DNA of 64,000 bases from NCBI RefSeq assembly GCF_905163445.1, contig NC_053194.1, forward strand, positions 16,906,921 through 16,970,920, written 5' to 3'. Both the position numbers and the translations under genes were made by a program. The first letter of the stretch is position 1. Every line of letters begins with the position of its first letter. Below the pieces are notes generated by a model, which saw nothing but the letters and a program-made list of their open reading frames with translations, was not told the origin of the DNA and searched no databases. Positions 21,482 through 32,865 of the stretch are shown piece by piece. The DNA is from Pararge aegeria. Its lineage: Eukaryota > Arthropoda > Insecta > Lepidoptera > Nymphalidae.

Positions 21482-21795
21482 CAAAGCGTGATAGCGCAGT
21501 GGGTAGGAGCTCGACTTCACTTTCGGGGGGCCGAGTTTAAATCCCCGCCTCCCAACCTCTAAGTTAAGTGCGTTTTAAGTAATTAAATAATATCACTTGC
21601 TTTGACGGTGAAGGAAAACATCTTGAGGAAACCAGCATGCCTGAGAGTTCAACATAAAATTCTCAAAGGTATGTGGAATCGACCTATCCACACAGGACCA
21701 GCCTGGTGGACTATGGCCTTAAGCCCTTTTCATTGTGGGAGGAGACCCGTACCCTGTAGTGGGCCGGTAGTGGGTCGATATGATGATGACTATGC
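21482..21795 (+). mobile_element. SINE family 3 (longer tRNA-derived)
   Basis: Head gcgtgatagcgcagtgggta with B-box gagtttaaatccccgcctcc, middle acggtgaaggaaaacatctt and gaaaccagcatgcctgagag, 3' part tcattgtgggaggagacccg, and a (gatgat) end. Antisense relatives lie at 58035-58300 and 58380-58650, and tail pieces at 2755-2805, 30885-30965 and 54790-54860. Confidence 0.72.
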
Positions 21796-21845
21796 CTTTG
21801 ACACTGTAGGTAAAGTTTAGGAATTATAAATATACAATTTGTATC

Positions 21846-21915
21846 TGCTGGGAAACCCCGGACCTCTCACTTATAAGGCCACAGCACTTACCACTGCACC
21901 TGGTAGGTTGTCAAG
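21846..21915 (-). mobile_element. SINE family 2 head fragment
   Basis: Minus-strand B-box/A-box remains: aaccccggacctctcactta and cagcacttaccactgcacc. Confidence 0.5.
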
Positions 21916-22034
21916 GAACGAATTTATCCGCCCCTTGTATACCGCCCGCTTAATACTTAGAAGCCTACCTAAGTTTGAAGCGAATTTTTCCTAGTTATCA
22001 CAGTTCCTCTACTTGAAATACCATGATAAAAAAC

Positions 22035-22312
22035 TCTGAGCAATACACAGAATTAAGAACATACAGAATCCGAGTATAAGACCAATATTGAAGCATAAAA
22101 ATCCACTCCGCTTTAGTAGTGTTTCTAGACATATAGGACATACTAAACGTTTACCATAAAATTAAGAAAATGGGAAAAGTTTGTGAGCTAGCAACATTCC
22201 GCGTGTGTGAAGTGAGATGTGCTTGGAGCATCTTCTCTGTTTTTGGACAGAACGCACTGCATGCAATAATGGCTGAATGAGGATTCTGTATATTCCTAAT
22301 TCTGTGGCGCAC
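22035..22312. mobile_element. Third copy of the acagaatta-TIR family
   Basis: Compact copy with ends cacagaattaagaacataca and tgtatattcctaattctgtg, giving the clearest TIR (about 24 bp). It carries no coding frame. Confidence 0.7.
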
Positions 22313-22614
22313 GCCAATGACCTCCATAAATTTTGTCAAGTGCCTCCACGTAATTTCCCACTAGCTCTGGGGTCATTAGAAGCAGACGAGGATAGGTTGA
22401 ACGTATGCTAAATGTATACATGTAATAAAGTTCTAAAAGGTCGAACTGGCAGAATATTTTAATTGTCCGTTTAATTAAATAGTTTATCTTCTACTAGCTT
22501 TGCCTTGCGGTTTCACCCGCTTTAACGTTCGTGGCCTATTTTTATTAAATTCTTACTTAAGAAACAATAAAAAAAAAGATTAAATAAATATTAAGAAATA
22601 AATACAGTAGGGTG

Positions 22615-22880
22615 ATGACGTCCAATTGGCGCAGTGGGCAGCGACCCTGCTTTCTGAGTCAAGGCCGGGTTCGAATCCCACCCACAACTGGAAAATGTTT
22701 GTGTGATGAACACGAATGTTTTTCAGTGTCTGGGTGTTTATCTGTTTATTATAAGTATTTATGTGTATTATATTCATAATAATATTCATCAGTCATCTCA
22801 GTACCCATAACACAAGCTACGCTTACTTTGGGGCTTGATGGCGATGTGTGGATTGTCGTAGTAAATTTATTTCTTTACTA
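22615..22880 (+). mobile_element. SINE family 1, full length
   Basis: From ccaattggcgcagtgggcag to attgtcgtagtaaatttatt, followed by a Helitron end at about 22880. Confidence 0.85.
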
Positions 22881-22975
22881 GATGTTGCTCGCGACTTCGT
22901 CTACGTTTGATTATGTTTTTTTCATTAAATTTAGTACAAATATAATTATTTAAATCGGTTATAATTTAGTATATT
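22878..22975 (-). mobile_element. Helitron-like 3' end
   Basis: Antisense copy of the 20075 element end: actagatgttgctcgcgact, tctacgtttgattatgtttt. Confidence 0.6.
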
Positions 22976-24214
22976 TATTGATTTATTAGTTATAGTCATT
23001 TACCTGTTTGAGTCAAATATTAGATATTATATTTAAATAAAAGTGTATAAAAGACAACTTACTAACTGTTCCAATTAATAATAAATCTCTATCTGGAACA
23101 GTTAATATGACTTTTAAAAAATTAACAAGGGTCGCATTGCAATAGTAAAAACGTGTATAACATACATAAATAAATAACAATAGTTTAATTAAACAAGGCA
23201 CATACGTCACACGGTACCGAACGCGATGTGGGGAGACAAAGGATGTATCTAAAAAAACAAACTTAATGTTTAAAATTACAACGTTTCTTGTGTTCTGCAC
23301 TTTATGAAAACAAACGATACATTCCACTTAACAAACGAAATCAAATAAAAACTAATTATTCAGGTATTACCTTAGTAAAGCTATTTATGATACTTTTATT
23401 TAAAACGTAGTGATTTTATGCTCATAATTACTATTGTGTATTTGTAACATAAAAACACAAACTTTCGTTCACAAACTTAGACGGGTTTTCTTTCTACTAT
23501 CAATGTCACTTACAAACAATTTGGAAACCTAGTTAGAGCAATAATCAATACCCAAGCATTTTTATCGTTTAGAATCCAAGAATTTAATAATACATTTTTT
23601 ATAGTAGATATAAACTACTATAAAAATGTATTATTGAATTCTAACTTCAAAGATTATGAAGATAAATGTATAAGCCGGGAGTCAAACCCAAACTATAACC
23701 AAACCGGAGACACCGTGAATATGAAATATTGTAGCTACGTAAATAAATTTGCTAACGTTTTTGACGAAAAAGTCAATTAAAACTTGTCGCTCCAATTTTT
23801 TGCTCTATTTATTTAGGCGAAACAGACAATATGACTTTGAAATAACAAGGAAAGTTAATCGAATCGAATCACAAAGGGTTCTCGCCTCCAAGCGCGGTTC
23901 AAACCGCACCTATCGCTTAAATCAAATGAGGTCAGAATGAGGTGTTACAGTTCTGAAATATACGACCTCATTTCCGAATATTAGAAATCAAAGGTGAATT
24001 CTCGACGAAATTTGGCTCGGATTTGACGAGAATCTACTTAGGACTTAGTAGAGTAGTGTGCTTACAAATATAGTAACATATTAAAATAATGTTGTAGAGT
24101 GTTTACTGACTGTTTACTGTGAACTTTAATAGCATGATTTTGAGAAGTATCTAATCTAAAACTATACCGCTGATGTTAATGAAAGTCAAGTCTTCATAAT
24201 CTTGTTCTACCATT
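22976..24214. other. AT-rich DNA with no supported gene
   Basis: Contains the 23581 hairpin and a short tRNA-like remnant near 23875-23915. Nothing else recognised. Confidence 0.35.
23581..23640. repeat. Hairpin, ~26-bp arms
   Basis: aatttaataatacatttttt...agtag (23581-23607) pairs with 23615-23640, with one mismatch and one extra T. Loop of 7 bp. It overlaps a decayed LINE C-terminal fragment (compare 38030-38060). Confidence 0.75.
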
Positions 24215-24350
24215 GGCACCATTTTACCACAGCGAGACGCGGTGTACGATTGCATCCTTATATGGTTGACATTCAGCCATCACGTACGAAGCTCTTTTCA
24301 TCTACATTTCTGATACGTTTTGAATGCTATTCCGGCATCAGTGTTTCCTT
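24215..24350 (+). mobile_element. Degraded CR1-like LINE C-terminal fragment
   Basis: The translated stretch LHPYMVDIQPSRTKLFSSTF-LIR aligns with HRYVVEIPSTRTKRFASSFL-IR of the element at 31115-31345. The flanking reading frame decays after this block. Confidence 0.5.
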
Positions 24351-25221
24351 ATACATACAACTTGAATGCAAGGCAAGAGTTGTAACTAACTCAAAGGTCC
24401 CTATTAAAGATCTCTCCGTAAGGTTTCATAATTCCTTAAATAATACTGGCATATGATCATCCAGAGGCTAAGACTCCAAGCTTGTTGTCCCATAATAACT
24501 GAAGACTTTTAGAGCGTCAGAAGCAAAGAGTTCAAAGACCAGATTAATAATAATATAAAAATTGGATCTAGCTCACCAGTAGGTCCTTTTACCAACATAT
24601 TGTCTTCTTCATTCAACTTCATCATCTCCCTATTTCAGGCATTCATATGTCCGTTTAACGGCGGATTTACTATGTATCACCCCTTCTTCCTAGTAGAGGG
24701 AGAAGTCTTTATGGTACCATTATCTCTTATTGAAACAATGGTAGTTGCGTGCTCCGACACACGCAGCGCAATGGTCGACTCCTACTGCCATGTAGGTCGT
24801 CAAAAAAATACAATACAGGATTAATTGAAAAGGTTTTCACCCTAACCCGAGAATCGAATCTACGATCTCTTGTTCACTAGATTATCACTAGATCGACTAA
24901 GCAGTTGGGGATATACCGATACAATATCATAAAACGTTCGTCGATTCGTTTCGAGCGCCGGAAAAGGGTGAAATATTACCATCGGATGCCCAATATATTT
25001 GCAAATGTACTGGAAATACGATTGGGAGCGAATTGAGGGGGCTTAGCAATTGCTTTTGAATAAAGGTGTATTATTTATCTATTGTTATCGACAATCGCAC
25101 CTACCCGTGCGTGTTTTGTGTTTATATTCCATTCCTTTTTTGGAGTTTCGCATAAAAATGGTATATAAAAGTAACCTTAGGTTTCGGTAGGACTTTGACA
25201 ATATCCCTCGCGCAACGATGC

Positions 25222-25775
25222 TCTGTGTATATAGGTAGGACTATCAGGGAGGTCCCGGGTTTGATTCCCGGCAGAGGCTATTTGGGAATTTATAAATTCT
25301 GATTTTTTTCTGGTCTGGTCTGGTCGGAGGCTTTGGCCGTGGCTAGTTACCACCCTACCGACATATAGGTGCCGTTTAGAGATTTAGTGTTCCGGTGCGA
25401 TGTAGCGTGGAAGCCGATTAGGGGTATTACTACCATACTAATACGGCCGACTGGCGCAGTGGGCAGCGACCCTGCTTTCTGAGTCCTAGGCCGTGGGTTC
25501 GATTCCCACAACTGATTCTTTTTCAGTGTTCTGATTGTTTTTCAGTGTCTGGGTATTTATCTGTATATTAAAAGTATTTATATGTATTATATTCATAAAA
25601 ATATTCAACAGCAATCTTAGTACCCATAACACAAGCTAGGCTTACTTTGGGGCTAGATGGCGATGTGTGTATTGTCGTAGTATATTTATATTTATTTATT
25701 TATATGCCCTAACAGGTTAGCCCGCTACCATCTTAGACTTTATCATCATTTACCACCAGGTGAGATAGCAGACAA
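25222..25775 (+). mobile_element. SINE family 2 interrupted by a SINE-1 insertion
   Basis: SINE-2 head and body (25222-25437: gggaggtcccgggtttgatt, ggctttggccgtggctagtt) break off at ggggtattactaccatac. A full SINE-1 follows (25441-25695). SINE-2 resumes at 25705 with ccctaacaggttagcccgct and its tail up to 25775. This gives an order: SINE-1 moved later than this SINE-2 copy. Confidence 0.82.
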
Positions 25776-25784
25776 GGGCTAACT

Positions 25785-25975
25785 TGTCAAAATTCTAAAT
25801 TCTAAAAACTAATTAAAATTGATTTATTAGAAGCAGGCCTAGTTTATAAGCACTTTTGAAACGTTAGTCAGTCTGTTGGTAGTGACTCTATTACCGGTTC
25901 GGAAGGCATATTCCAATGAGAAGAGCCGACAAGAAACTCAGCAGATTGATCTTTACCAACATCAATTTATAGTTT
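25785..25975 (-). mobile_element. LINE 3' UTR copy
   Basis: Antisense copy with cacttttgaaacgttagtca, attaccggttcggaagg and aagaaactcagcagattg. It lies 270 bp upstream of the coding end of another copy in opposite orientation. Confidence 0.65.
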
Positions 25976-26246
25976 AAATTTTTCGGATTTGTGTGAGATG
26001 AGAGCGGAGTGGAGTGGCCTGCTTCCGAGCAGCCTTGTCGTTAAGTCAATCAATCGTGTAGTAACCACGATTTGTTAAATGTGTTTTAATATATTAATAA
26101 TTAAAACAAACAAACAAACAAAAAATCTTTCATCTTTATAACATTTAACATCTATTATTCATTAATATTAAGCTGATGTTAAACTCATAAATTAGTGTCA
26201 TCTGCATATCGTCTGCGACCTCTGTACCTTAGTACAGAGGTCATTC

Positions 26247-28460
26247 GTGGGATTGAGTATACACTTTTATAATATGATTCCTAAGGTGATTTTGGACCTG
26301 CCAATGGACAAGTTTAAAGAATTTGTTAAAACACATTTATTACAGCGAGGTTACTATACAATTGATGAATTTTTTAAAAACAAGGTTGCTTGGAAGCATC
26401 CGGCTCCGCTTTCAGCTCTCACAGGATAGAAAAATGAATGTTAAAATGTAAAAAATAACACACATTCTATGTTTTTATCACCAACTAGTCCTTATGAGAT
26501 TTATAAAATAATCATGACACTTAATAATACGTACTCAGCAGGTTATGATTCTGTTACTACTAAGATAATAAAAAGAGTAGCTCCATATATATCGGACATC
26601 TTAAGCTATATTATAAATTTATCGTTCTTGCAAGGCTGTTTTCCAAGTAAATTAAAAATGTCTATTGTTAAGCCTCTATACAAGAAAGGGGACAGAACGT
26701 TACTAACTAATTATAGACCAATTACATTAGTTCCTGTATTTGATAAAATATTTGAAAAAGCAATGCAATCAAGAATCCTAAATTTTATAACTACACATGA
26801 TATTTTATGCAAAGAACAGTTTGGTTTTAGAAAAGGGAGCTCTACTTCGTTAGCTTGCTTTAACCTTATTAAGGATGTGACAGAATGTCTTAATAAAAAA
26901 AAAACGAGTAGTATCTGTCTTTTTAGACATGAGCAAGGCCTTCGACTTCGTGCATCATGAGAGACTTCTAGCAAAACTCGAAAGATATGGCATGAGGGGT
27001 AAAGTCTTTGACTGGTTGTCAAGTTATTTGTGCAACAGAAAACAATGCACAGAAGTCACAAAAATACTAAACTTTGAAAAACGTACCTTTAGATCATCCT
27101 GGAGGATTATCAATAGTGGTGTTCCGCAAGGAAGTATATTAGGTCCGTTGCTCTTTTTGTTATATATAAATGACATAACAAGCATTATATCCCAAAATTG
27201 TATATTATTCGCTGACGATACAACTATTACAATTAAGGGCAAAGACGTAAATGACTTTGAAAATGACATTAATAATTCAATTTATAATATAATTCAATGG
27301 TTAGATGAAAATAATTTAAATATTAATATTGACAAAACCAAATTTATTCAATTTGAAACAACTAATTCATATCAGCCGTTACTAAACATACATTATGACC
27401 AAGAGCCAATAGAAAACGTAGAAACTATAAAATTCTTAGGTATAACAATAGATAAAAAACTTAATTGGAAATCTCACATAGACACTACTTGCAAAAAAAT
27501 TAACAAATTTGTATTCGCTTTACGAAGAATAAGTCAAATTTCCTCCATACAGGCTTCCTTGAGTGCCTACCATGGGTATGTGTCACCTATCCTTAATTAT
27601 GGTCTAATTTTGTGGGGTAACTCAACAGATTTCGAGAGAGCATTCAGAGCTCAAAAAAAATGTGTCAGGGCAATAACTGGGGCACATTTTTTGGATAGTG
27701 CAAAACCAATCTTTCAAAGACTTAATATTTTACCCTTACCCTGCATGTATATTAAGGAAATGTGCCTATTTGTAAAAAAGTATGGACATTACTTTATAAC
27801 TAAAAAAGTACAGCAGGCGAAGGATTGTAGGCGGGGTAATAAATTAGTATGGCCCAAAGTAAACCTCACTTTATATAAAAGAAATGTTTATTGTATGGCA
27901 ATAACAATTTATAACAAATTACCAAATACTTTAATTGACATACCTCTGCCTAAATTTAAGATTAAAATTATTGAATGGCTTATGCTTCATAAATTTTATT
28001 CAGTAGACGAATATCTAAAATCAAAGGCTTAAATTATTGTATTTCTAGGTTTATATTTTGGTTTACTTTACATTAATTAATTTTAAGTTGACATTGTAAT
28101 TTAATTTCATAATTTTTGATACCTTAATATTCTGACATTTTGTATAAATTGGAAAAATAATTTTATAATTAAGGTGTTATTATAATTTGCATGCCATAGA
28201 ATGGCAGATTGTAGCACGTAACTTATTATGTTTTAGTATAAGATCAAATTTGTTAACCTGCAATCACGCAAATAAAGATTTGAATTTGAAAATGTAAATT
28301 GTTGATGTTGAAAAAGAGCAACTGATGAGTTTCTTGCCGGCTTCTTCTCGGAAGAATCTGCCTTCCGAACCGGTGGTAGAATCACTACAAACAGACAGAC
28401 TTGACGTTTCAAAAGTGCTTATATTAGGCCTACTTGAAATAAATGAATTTTGAATTTTGA
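26247..28460 (+). mobile_element. Host LINE (C-terminus and 3' UTR) split by the 26.45-28.29 kb LINE
   Basis: The left part (26247-26453) encodes the C-terminal tail of a LINE ORF2 (FYNMIPKVILDLPMDKFKEF...YYTIDEFFKNKVAWK, stop 26427). The right part (28298-28460) is its 3' UTR, ending in ctacttgaaataaatgaatt repeats. The join is supported by an uninterrupted relative at 55255-55400 that reads through the equivalent point. The same 3' UTR occurs alone at several other places in this window. Confidence 0.7.
26454..28290 (+). mobile_element. 5'-truncated CR1/Jockey-like LINE with one frameshift
   Basis: The RT domain begins at 26469 (FLSPTSPYEIYKIIMTLNN). It runs through NYRPITLVPVFDKIFEKA and EQFGFRKGSSTS to 26930, where a run of nine A shifts the frame. 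The second frame continues FLDMSKAFDFVHHERLLAKL, NSGVPQGSILGPLLFLLYIND and the catalytic FADDT, then the post-RT region to a stop at 28032. The AT-rich 3' UTR ends near 28290 after a poly(A)-like aataaag. A direct repeat AAAATGTAAA on both sides (about 26444-26453 and 28288-28297) marks the insertion. The 5' half (ORF1, endonuclease) is missing. The motif set suits the CR1/Jockey group; exact clade not determined. Confidence 0.82.
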
Positions 28461-28465
28461 ATTAA

Positions 28466-28525
28466 CACAAGGTACGCTTACTTTAGGGCTAGATGGCGAT
28501 GTGTGTATTGTCGTAGTATATTTTT
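28466..28525 (+). mobile_element. SINE family 1 tail fragment
   Basis: Only the last 60 bp (ggctagatggcgatgtgtgt, tgtcgtagtata). Confidence 0.6.
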
Positions 28526-29007
28526 TTTTTGTTTAGAAGTATAGAAGACTGCTCATATTAGAGGAATAGATTGAAGTGACGGCGAAATGTAAACAATTCA
28601 CGTTAATATACGACAGTGCTTCATGTTTAATATCAAATATGATCAAAAACCTCATAGCTAAGCCACGTTCGCAATATCGCGACGCTGAGGTGCGTTGTCA
28701 ACAACCACATATTGGAGGAAGGTGATATGTTAAGAAATAGGTATCATTCAAATAATTGAGAGGAAATAATGTTACATATTTTGGATTTAGTTGAAGTATA
28801 GCTCACTTATCCGTACTGGGCCAGTTATTATATTACAGTTTCAAATATTGTATAGAAGCAGGCGCAACTTTACGTAATTCCATGCTTAAGTTTAATTTTA
28901 ATTGTATTGTAGTTTCAGACAGTAATTTTGCCACAAACAAACTGGAATTAATTTAATACTATCCAATTAAGTGCTATAACCACTTAGGCATTATAAAACT
29001 ATGGGTT

Positions 29008-29580
29008 AAAAAAACCGGCTAAGTGCGAGTCGGACTCGTGAACGGAGGGTTCCGTACCATTATCTATTAAACGGCAGAAAATCATGACTGCTGTATGCAG
29101 GCCCCTTAATAATTTTTTTTATTTAAATATAACTATTAATTTTTATTTAAATATAACTATTAATATAAAACTAAATATTCTGTGAATATTTCAAGCGTCT
29201 TCCTGCCGTTATCAAATTTCGAGCAAAAACATCACGTTTGAATTGTAGGAGCGCCCTTAAATGTTTATTTTATTTTGTATTTTTTTTTTGTATTTTTCGC
29301 CCACAATACGAATACATTATCTGTGAATATTTAAACTGTCGCGGTTTATGACTCACAGCCTTTTTTTTTAGGCGTAGTTGTTAAGTCTGTAGGTGTAATT
29401 ACACCTGCAGTCATACCCTTCAGTGTTCGGGTCGGCGAAAATAAGCATGGCGATTTTACAATAAGCTCTAACACTACAAAAAGCCTTGTGACAGACGGAC
29501 GTACAGACATGCGGACGTACAGCGGGGTATTAGTAATTGGGCCCCGTTTTATCCTTTGGTACGGTACCCTAAAAAGGAAA
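29008..29580 (+). repeat. Interspersed repeat, ggccaagtgcg family, copy 2
   Basis: From accggctaagtgcgagtcgg to tttggtacggtaccctaaaa. An internal 26-bp direct duplication (atttaaatataactattaat) sits at 29118-29167, and extra sequence (29350-29440) is inserted. Confidence 0.66.
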
Positions 29581-29894
29581 AAAATCTGTATTTCCCGGGC
29601 AAAGGCGCCTCATTAGCACACTGATAGCGTGGAACGAGAAGTAGGGTAATTAGTAGGATAATTGTACCAAATGAATGTTTTAATACGACCCGGAGACAAA
29701 GAATTATCCTTTATTCCTACAGGCTATTCGCGAGTGAAAGAATGATATAATGCAATTAAATGACGGTGACTTCATTAAGACGATCTCTCCAGATTGAAGT
29801 ATTTCCAGATTGAATTATTTTGAATTTTAGTTAAAAAAACATTCTTTTTAATATCATATCTAGAAGATGTTGTTAGCGATGACCTAAAGGATGA

Positions 29895-30320
29895 TGCATA
29901 GAACCAGAGCGTAGGGCTTTGGCGGTGCGCCGTAACATGTTGGTCCACGGGTTTGCGTGTTGTAGCCATGAAGCAAAAGTTAGTTTGTTCAAAGCCTTTT
30001 GCCAAACCTTTTACACGGGATCCCTGTGGACCAACTATACACAGGCACCGCTAAACGCCCTACGAGTTCAGTATAATGATGGTTTCAGAATATTGTTGGG
30101 CTTTCCCCGTTATTGTAGTGCATCAGAAATGTTCGCGAGGGTTCATACTGATGAATTTTTTGCCATCAGAAGAAAACGAATAGCAAACTTGATGAAAAGA
30201 ACGTGGGTAAGCAGTAACGGCATTCTGAAAGCATTAATGAATGGATACGACTCTCAGATTTACAAGCTTTATATTAAACTCCACGTAGGGCTGCCTGGAT
30301 GCAGAAATTCTAATTCATAA
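29895..30320 (+). mobile_element. LINE 3' fragment (post-RT region)
   Basis: The open frame from 29895 contains RRALAVRRNMLVHGFACCSH, a stretch LFKAFCQTFYTGSLW, ALRVQYNDGFRILLGFPRY and FFAIRRKRIANLMKR, ending at a stop near 30320. This is the C-terminal domain after the reverse transcriptase in insect non-LTR elements. The upstream part is lost; a stop lies at 29892. It is followed by an AT-rich 3' UTR and a SINE at 30425. Confidence 0.68.
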
Positions 30321-30424
30321 ATTTTTGTATATTTCATGTAAGTTTTGTTTTGATTTAGTTTAGTTTATTATTATTTTGTTATGTAATTCTGTAGATAATA
30401 AATAATAAATAAATAAATAATAAT

Positions 30425-30690
30425 AAATATACTACGACAATGCACGCTCCGCCATCTAGTCCCAAAGTAAGCGTAGCTTGTGTTATGGGTACTAAGATAA
30501 CTGATGAATATTTTTATAAATAATATACATAAATACTTATAATATACAGACACTGAACAACATTCATGTTCTTCACAGAAACATTTTCCTGTTGTGGGAA
30601 TCCAACCCACGGCCTTGGACTCAGAAAGCACGCTACAAGTAAAATATCAACAAGGTCGCTGCCCACTGCGCCAATCGGCCGTCAAAGATG
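30425..30690 (-). mobile_element. SINE family 1, full length
   Basis: Antisense copy from atactacgacaatgcacgct to gcgccaatcggccgtc. About 27 bp of foreign sequence (ctacaagtaaaatatcaaca) interrupts the head. Confidence 0.82.
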
Positions 30691-31069
30691 GGTCATAGTT
30701 ACCAAATAAAAATAAAAATAATAATTATTATTATAAATACTTTCATCATCATGATCATCACTTTTCATCACAACCGGTTGACGTCAAAACAAATTAAATC
30801 AAAATACACTTTATTTAAACCATGTACAAAGCGATAACAAGAACAATTAAAAGCAATAAACATAACCTATCCTCACTAGACCAGCGTGTTGGGCTTCGGC
30901 CTACACCCTTCTCATTGTGGGAGGAGGTCCGTGACCCTTCGTGGGCCGGCTAAGGGATGATGATTACAGTTACAATAAATAAATAAATAAACTACGACAA
31001 CGGCAACTACGGGCTCGATGGCGATGTGTGTAACATCTGTATTTTTTTTTTCTTTTTAAATATATAGAC

Positions 31070-31345
31070 AAGTGCTTGACTGCAATCAAGCCTGATGGTA
31101 AGTGATGATGCAGCCTAAGATGAAGCGCGCTTGCCTAGAAGATGCCTATTCACTCTTGATTTGAAGGTCCCCAGATTATAGGTATCGGGGAAGACGGAAG
31201 ATGGGAGGGCATTCCAGGCCTTTGCGGTGCGGATCAGAAAGGAAGAAGCAAAACGCTTCGTACGTGTTGATGGTATTTCAACAACGTAACGGTGCAGATT
31301 CTTTCGGTGAAATATATATGCGCCCAAACCCTCGCAAAACGTCAC
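31070..31345 (-). mobile_element. CR1-like LINE 3' end whose tail matches SINE family 2
   Basis: The minus frame 31345-31115 encodes a typical CR1-type C-terminus: HRYVVEIPSTRTKRFASSFL, RTAKAWNALPSSVFPD, FKSRVNRHLLGKRA. Past the stop, the 3' tail (31130-31070: catcttaggctgcatcatca then cttaccatcaggcttgattg) is almost the same as the tail of the SINE-2 copies in this window. Confidence 0.72.
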
Positions 31346-31944
31346 TCCAATTAGGGAGAGAGCCTATGCCCAGCTGTGGGACTGAGGCTAAAGACGATTT
31401 TGATCACTTGAGACACACTAATACTTGAATACACTTCATACATCAAGAAACGCTTGTATTTTCTTAGAAATCGTAAGCAACGCGAAAACGAGAAGTTGTA
31501 CTGACGGTAAAAAAACAAACTTTGTATTCGTCTTTCAAAACTAGATTTACTTTTTAGCTCTCTTTATTCTTAAAAAGAAAACTCCTTCCGTTTTTAAAAG
31601 ATTTTTAAATTAAAGTGAAGATTAGAATGTTTTTGCGTCATACTTTTCGGTTACATTTCGGTGGTAGTTTTATTTACAAGGAAAATGAATGCTCATTTTA
31701 ATGCATTTTACTTGTTCTTTTGTGAGGTTTTCAGAAAGAAATTTCGCTGGGAATTTTTTAATATTTGTTTTTATTTCGGGCTTATAAATAATATAGAGAA
31801 AAGATTTGCTTGTTTGCTATTTTATAATCCAAACACTTTGAACTTTTAAATAGTTATTTAATTCAGTAGGCTAGTAGGCTAGTAGGCCAAAGGCTATGTT
31901 TAATTTCAATGATATCGTGGCGGTATCCACGTTACGGAAACCAA

Positions 31945-32035
31945 AATTTCCAAACTGGCCCTACCGGTGATCGATCCCTGGACCTCTCACTTGAAACCCA
32001 ACCGCTTACCGTTGCGCCAGGGAGTTCTTCAAAAT
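31945..32035 (-). mobile_element. SINE family 2 head fragment
   Basis: Contains ggtgatcgatccctggacct and accgttgcgccagggagttc. Confidence 0.55.
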
Positions 32036-32539
32036 CGGCTTTGTCGGCTGCTTAATTTCAGTTCAAATTGATGGACAATGTATGAACACTATCAGTTACG
32101 TTGACAACATGGTGCTGTTGACTCCAGAGTGCACTTGGAAAGCTACTGGCAAGCATTTTGGGTACTGAATGGAATCAGTTTTGCTTTTTAAGCTTTTTTT
32201 CTAACCGTACACTTACTCTTAGATGTTATCGAAGGTGGCAAAATGTTTGTTAACGGAATTGAAAAACAAAACGACTTCGAGATGAAAACGCGCAAAAAAT
32301 TGCCCTGGATTTATTCAAGAAGCCCGTTTTTTAATTTTCTTTGTTTATAATTTTTCGTTCGAGCCTTTTGCGAAATTTTTAATTCTTCGGGAAAATTTCT
32401 TCTCTTCTTGCAGTGCCGACTCCTATCAGAGGTTGGCAACGATTAAGGCTATCTGAAAATTTGGACGTTTGTAAAGACTTCCTATAATATGATTTAATCC
32501 AATTCCTTTAATACAATAGTTTTTTGTTATTTTTTTTGT

Positions 32540-32865
32540 CCCACTAAAAGTTAGCCCTTGACTGCAATTTCATCGGCTGGTTAGAGCTCATGCAGTCTAA
32601 GATGGTAACGGGCTGACCTGTTGGGTGTATGGTATATTTAACCCATAAAAATCGATTTCTACGCGTACCGGAACGTTAAATCGCTTAGCGGTACGTCTTT
32701 GTTGGTAGGGTGGTAACTAGCCACAGCCAAAATCCCCACCAGACTAGAACAGAGTAAATTCAGAAATTATAAAATCCCATATTTCCCTGGCAGAGGGTTC
32801 GAACTCGGACCTTCCTACTTAAATCCACAGCAGACATCACTGTGCCACTGGGGCCGTCTAAAACT
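32540..32865 (-). mobile_element. SINE family 2, full length
   Basis: From the tail agcccttgactgcaatttca through gggtggtaactagccacagc to the head gttcgaactcggaccttcct and ctgtgccactggggccg. Confidence 0.82.
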
